From IMG/VR virus record IMGVR_UViG_3300042465_004100, positions 1-21,368 of that record: a stretch of 21,368 nt of DNA; one strand, given 5' to 3'. This stretch comes from a virus. Numbering within the stretch: the first letter of the stretch is position 1; every line of letters starts with the position of its first letter. Of the stretch, positions 19,683 to 21,368 are shown in pieces. Under the pieces are notes generated by a model, which made no database searches, was not told where the DNA came from, and saw nothing but the letters and a program-made list of their open reading frames with translations. Made by a program: the position numbers and the translations under genes.

Positions 19683-20775
19683 ATGCTCTCCAAAGTTCAA
19701 GAATTCGTGCCATCCGTGCCTCGGGACCGTATTGTGGCATCGAGTACACATCCTTATAAGCGGGTCCAAGTCCAATCCAGCGCACCACTGTGTCTTTACT
19801 GCGCTCAATCGACTCCACGATATCCCGCACCTCGTCCTCGGACCTGCAATAATTAACGAAGTTCAGGAAGATCTCCCGAGCACCATTGTACTCGATCGCC
19901 TCTTCGATCTGCTTGCGGCTAAACGTGAAAATGCGACGCGGGAGCTTGGTCACCGTAGTCAGCTCGGTCTTCTGTCCGATCTCCTCAAACGTGATTTCCA
20001 GCTGGTCACCGTAGCAAGGTCCAGAGTAGCCGACTTGTGTCCCGTGGGTGTCGAATCGATTGGCCACGCGGATCGGATAAGTGCGGCATGTGCCGATCAC
20101 GTTCATCATCAGATCGCCGAACACCTCGGGGAGCAGGTCGTGCGGAATGCCGCAATCGGCGAGGATTTGCCATAGGCTCACATCACGCGAAGTGGTGTAG
20201 GGGTAAAAGCCGTGGTACATCGACAACCCGTAGCCCTGTGCGCCTTCCACCAGCACACTCTTGGCGTCACGCAGTGCGGCGCGGTAAGTGGCCACTGTGA
20301 CTACGTATTTTGCAAGCTCCTCGCAGTCGGCGGCGATGTTTAGATCGTCCGGATTGCGTCGGATGCGTTGAATCATCGCGGCACCCACACCCTTTTTGGT
20401 CGAGCCGATCTTGGTCATCGGTCCCGCTTCTTCCTCAATGTGACGCTCGGTCACTACAGCGGCGTGTGGGTGAATCAGAATCTCTACCTTTCCGAGCAAG
20501 TCCGAGCACGCGGCGATCTCTGCCAGCAGTTGCCGGGGGTTGATCAGCGAGCCGGGGCCGAGGAGCACTCGACGGAGCTTGGGCGACACTATGCCATTGG
20601 CAAGGTGCGTGTGAATGAACTTGCGTCCATCTTTGCTGATGTACGTGTGCCCCGCATTGGGTGCCCACGCGGTGATCACCGTATCGGGTGCTTCGTCCTC
20701 TGCGATCTTACCTACGATCAGCCCCTTGCCGGTGCTCCCGTATTGCAGATCGACTACGATTCTAATCTTTTCCAT
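19648..20775 (-). CDS. purZ: PurZ, phage succino-2-aminodeoxyadenylate synthase (PurA homologue)
   Basis: A 375-residue enzyme of the adenylosuccinate synthetase family. The P-loop region reads VVDLQYGSTGKGLIVG, with Ser14 where PurA has the catalytic Asp of GDEGKG; this Asp-to-Ser change is the hallmark of phage PurZ. NAGHT with His43, IGSTKKGVGAA (like PurA IGTTGRGIG), EGAQGYGLSMYHG and YPYTTSRDVS are also present. PurZ condenses aspartate with dGMP; host PurB then gives dZMP. The protein is shorter than bacterial PurA (about 430), as expected for phage forms. ATG 20775 starts 5 bases after the polymerase stop; upstream extension to 20856 lies inside that gene. It is placed with dpoZ, mazZ and datZ homologues, the complete pathway set. 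Confidence 0.93.
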   Translation of the reverse strand: MEKIRIVVDLQYGSTGKGLIVGKIAEDEAPDTVITAWAPNAGHTYISKDGRKFIHTHLANGIVSPKLRRVLLGPGSLINPRQLLAEIAACSDLLGKVEILIHPHAAVVTERHIEEEAGPMTKIGSTKKGVGAAMIQRIRRNPDDLNIAADCEELAKYVVTVATYRAALRDAKSVLVEGAQGYGLSMYHGFYPYTTSRDVSLWQILADCGIPHDLLPEVFGDLMMNVIGTCRTYPIRVANRFDTHGTQVGYSGPCYGDQLEITFEEIGQKTELTTVTKLPRRIFTFSRKQIEEAIEYNGAREIFLNFVNYCRSEDEVRDIVESIERSKDTVVRWIGLGPAYKDVYSMPQYGPEARMARILELWRAYATGRINSTHG

Positions 20776-20780
20776 TACCT

Positions 20781-21368
20781 CTATCCTTTCGCTTCGTACC
20801 AGTCCTCGCCTATACCCCAGTCGCACGTGATTGGAACACGCAGATGAATGGGACATTCTACACCATCAAAGGTCGTGTAGATTCGTGCTACCTCTTTCGC
20901 TTTATCGAGTGAGTCATTATCGAGCGATATGCCCACCTCGTCGTGCACCGTCAGCAGTAGTCGCCCACAGCCTTCGGCGGTTAAATATTCGTGAAGCTCG
21001 ATGAGCTTTTGCTTCATGCAGTCCGCGCTGGTGGCTTGATAGATCAGCCCTGACGCCTTGTGCACGAATTGACCGCCCGGGAACCGAAGCCGACGGCCCA
21101 TCACTGAATGCACCGAGCCGCGCTCCTTGGCGATGTTACTTGCCTTTTGCGCGGTGTTGCGCATTCCGGGGTTCGCGGCGTGGTACTTCTCGAACAGTGC
21201 CATCGCCTCGGGTCCGGCCTTTAGGAACACGTTGCCGTTGGGTCCCACCTCCTCGGTGTAGGGTAGCCCGCACTCCTGCGCTAGCCGCCCGGACCCCATG
21301 TTGAACGCCAGCCCGAGGTTAATCGCTTTTGAAGACGGGCCACCAGCGTACTGGGCGTTTCGGGGAAT
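20781..21368 (-). CDS. Family A DNA polymerase, C-terminal part (probable DpoZ)
   Basis: The last 195 residues of a PolA-type polymerase; the gene continues beyond the window edge. The O-helix is visible at the edge as SSKAINLGLAFNMGSGRLAQ: the Lys, Gly and aromatic positions match E. coli Pol I KAINFGLIYG, with Leu at the Phe762 position and Phe at the Tyr766 position. Motif C is RLLLTVHDEVGIS, with the catalytic His-Asp-Glu. MGRRLRFPGGQFVHKASGLI and ATSADCMKQKLIEL match the palm. It lies directly before purZ, as the DpoZ polymerase does in several 2-aminoadenine phages, so it probably replicates the phage genome with dZTP. The exonuclease domain cannot be judged here. Confidence 0.9.
   Translation of the reverse strand: MPRNAQYAGGPSSKAINLGLAFNMGSGRLAQECGLPYTEEVGPNGNVFLKAGPEAMALFEKYHAANPGMRNTAQKASNIAKERGSVHSVMGRRLRFPGGQFVHKASGLIYQATSADCMKQKLIELHEYLTAEGCGRLLLTVHDEVGISLDNDSLDKAKEVARIYTTFDGVECPIHLRVPITCDWGIGEDWYEAKG

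Noticed and set aside
1-21368. tRNA genes, insertion sequences, integrase or attachment site
   Set aside because: I saw no cloverleaf-like sequence, transposase or recombinase signature in the window, although a folding search was not possible here.

Overview
This window is a compact, almost entirely one-strand segment of a tailed bacteriophage genome. Every credible gene lies on the minus strand, so transcription runs from position 21368 down to 1. Genes overlap by 1-59 bases and ATGA, TAATG or GTGA stop/start overlaps are frequent. Bacterial Shine-Dalgarno sites and consensus sigma70 promoters point to a bacterial host. The family of portal recalls SU10-like podoviruses, but no tail genes are in the window, so the morphotype is an inference.

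Replication and nucleotide region (21368 to about 17335): the 3' part of a family A DNA polymerase, then a PurA-like protein with the PurZ signature (GSTGKG in place of GDEGKG), a MazG-like pyrophosphatase, three small or unknown genes, and an HD-domain phosphohydrolase with the DatZ look. These are the four hallmark genes (dpoZ, purZ, mazZ, datZ) of phages that replace adenine with 2-aminoadenine (Z). MazZ would make dGMP from dGTP, PurZ would join aspartate to dGMP, host PurB and kinases would finish dZTP, DatZ would destroy dATP, and the polymerase would incorporate Z. This is the main biological content of the window. A 71-aa NrdR-like zinc ribbon follows.

Early accessory region (17323 to 8758): a compact histone-deacetylase/acetylpolyamine-amidohydrolase-like enzyme with its metal ligands intact, a 422-aa unknown protein, a DUF6378 protein, a DUF932 protein, a 248-aa protein of a phage family with a DUF2325-like C-terminus, many small unknown proteins, and a PD-(D/E)XK (VRR-NUC-like) nuclease. 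Seven near-identical strong promoters (TTGACA, 16-18 base spacer, TATAAT with an extended -10 TGN) punctuate it. Several are embedded in the 3' ends of the upstream genes. One is followed at once by an intrinsic terminator, giving a candidate small RNA or attenuator.

Between the early and late regions lies about 490 bp without a convincing gene (8271-8757). It carries eight exact copies of GTTCCAT/ATGGAAC, two of them as identical palindromes with 4-base spacers, and is bounded by a 20-bp imperfect direct repeat.

Late region (8270 to 1): small terminase, large terminase, a 443-aa unknown protein, an SU10-type portal, two small proteins, a GroES-like protein, a scaffold-like protein, a 179-aa unknown protein, and the first six codons of what is probably the major capsid gene. 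A perfect-consensus promoter of the early family lies inside the scaffold gene, placed to boost capsid expression.
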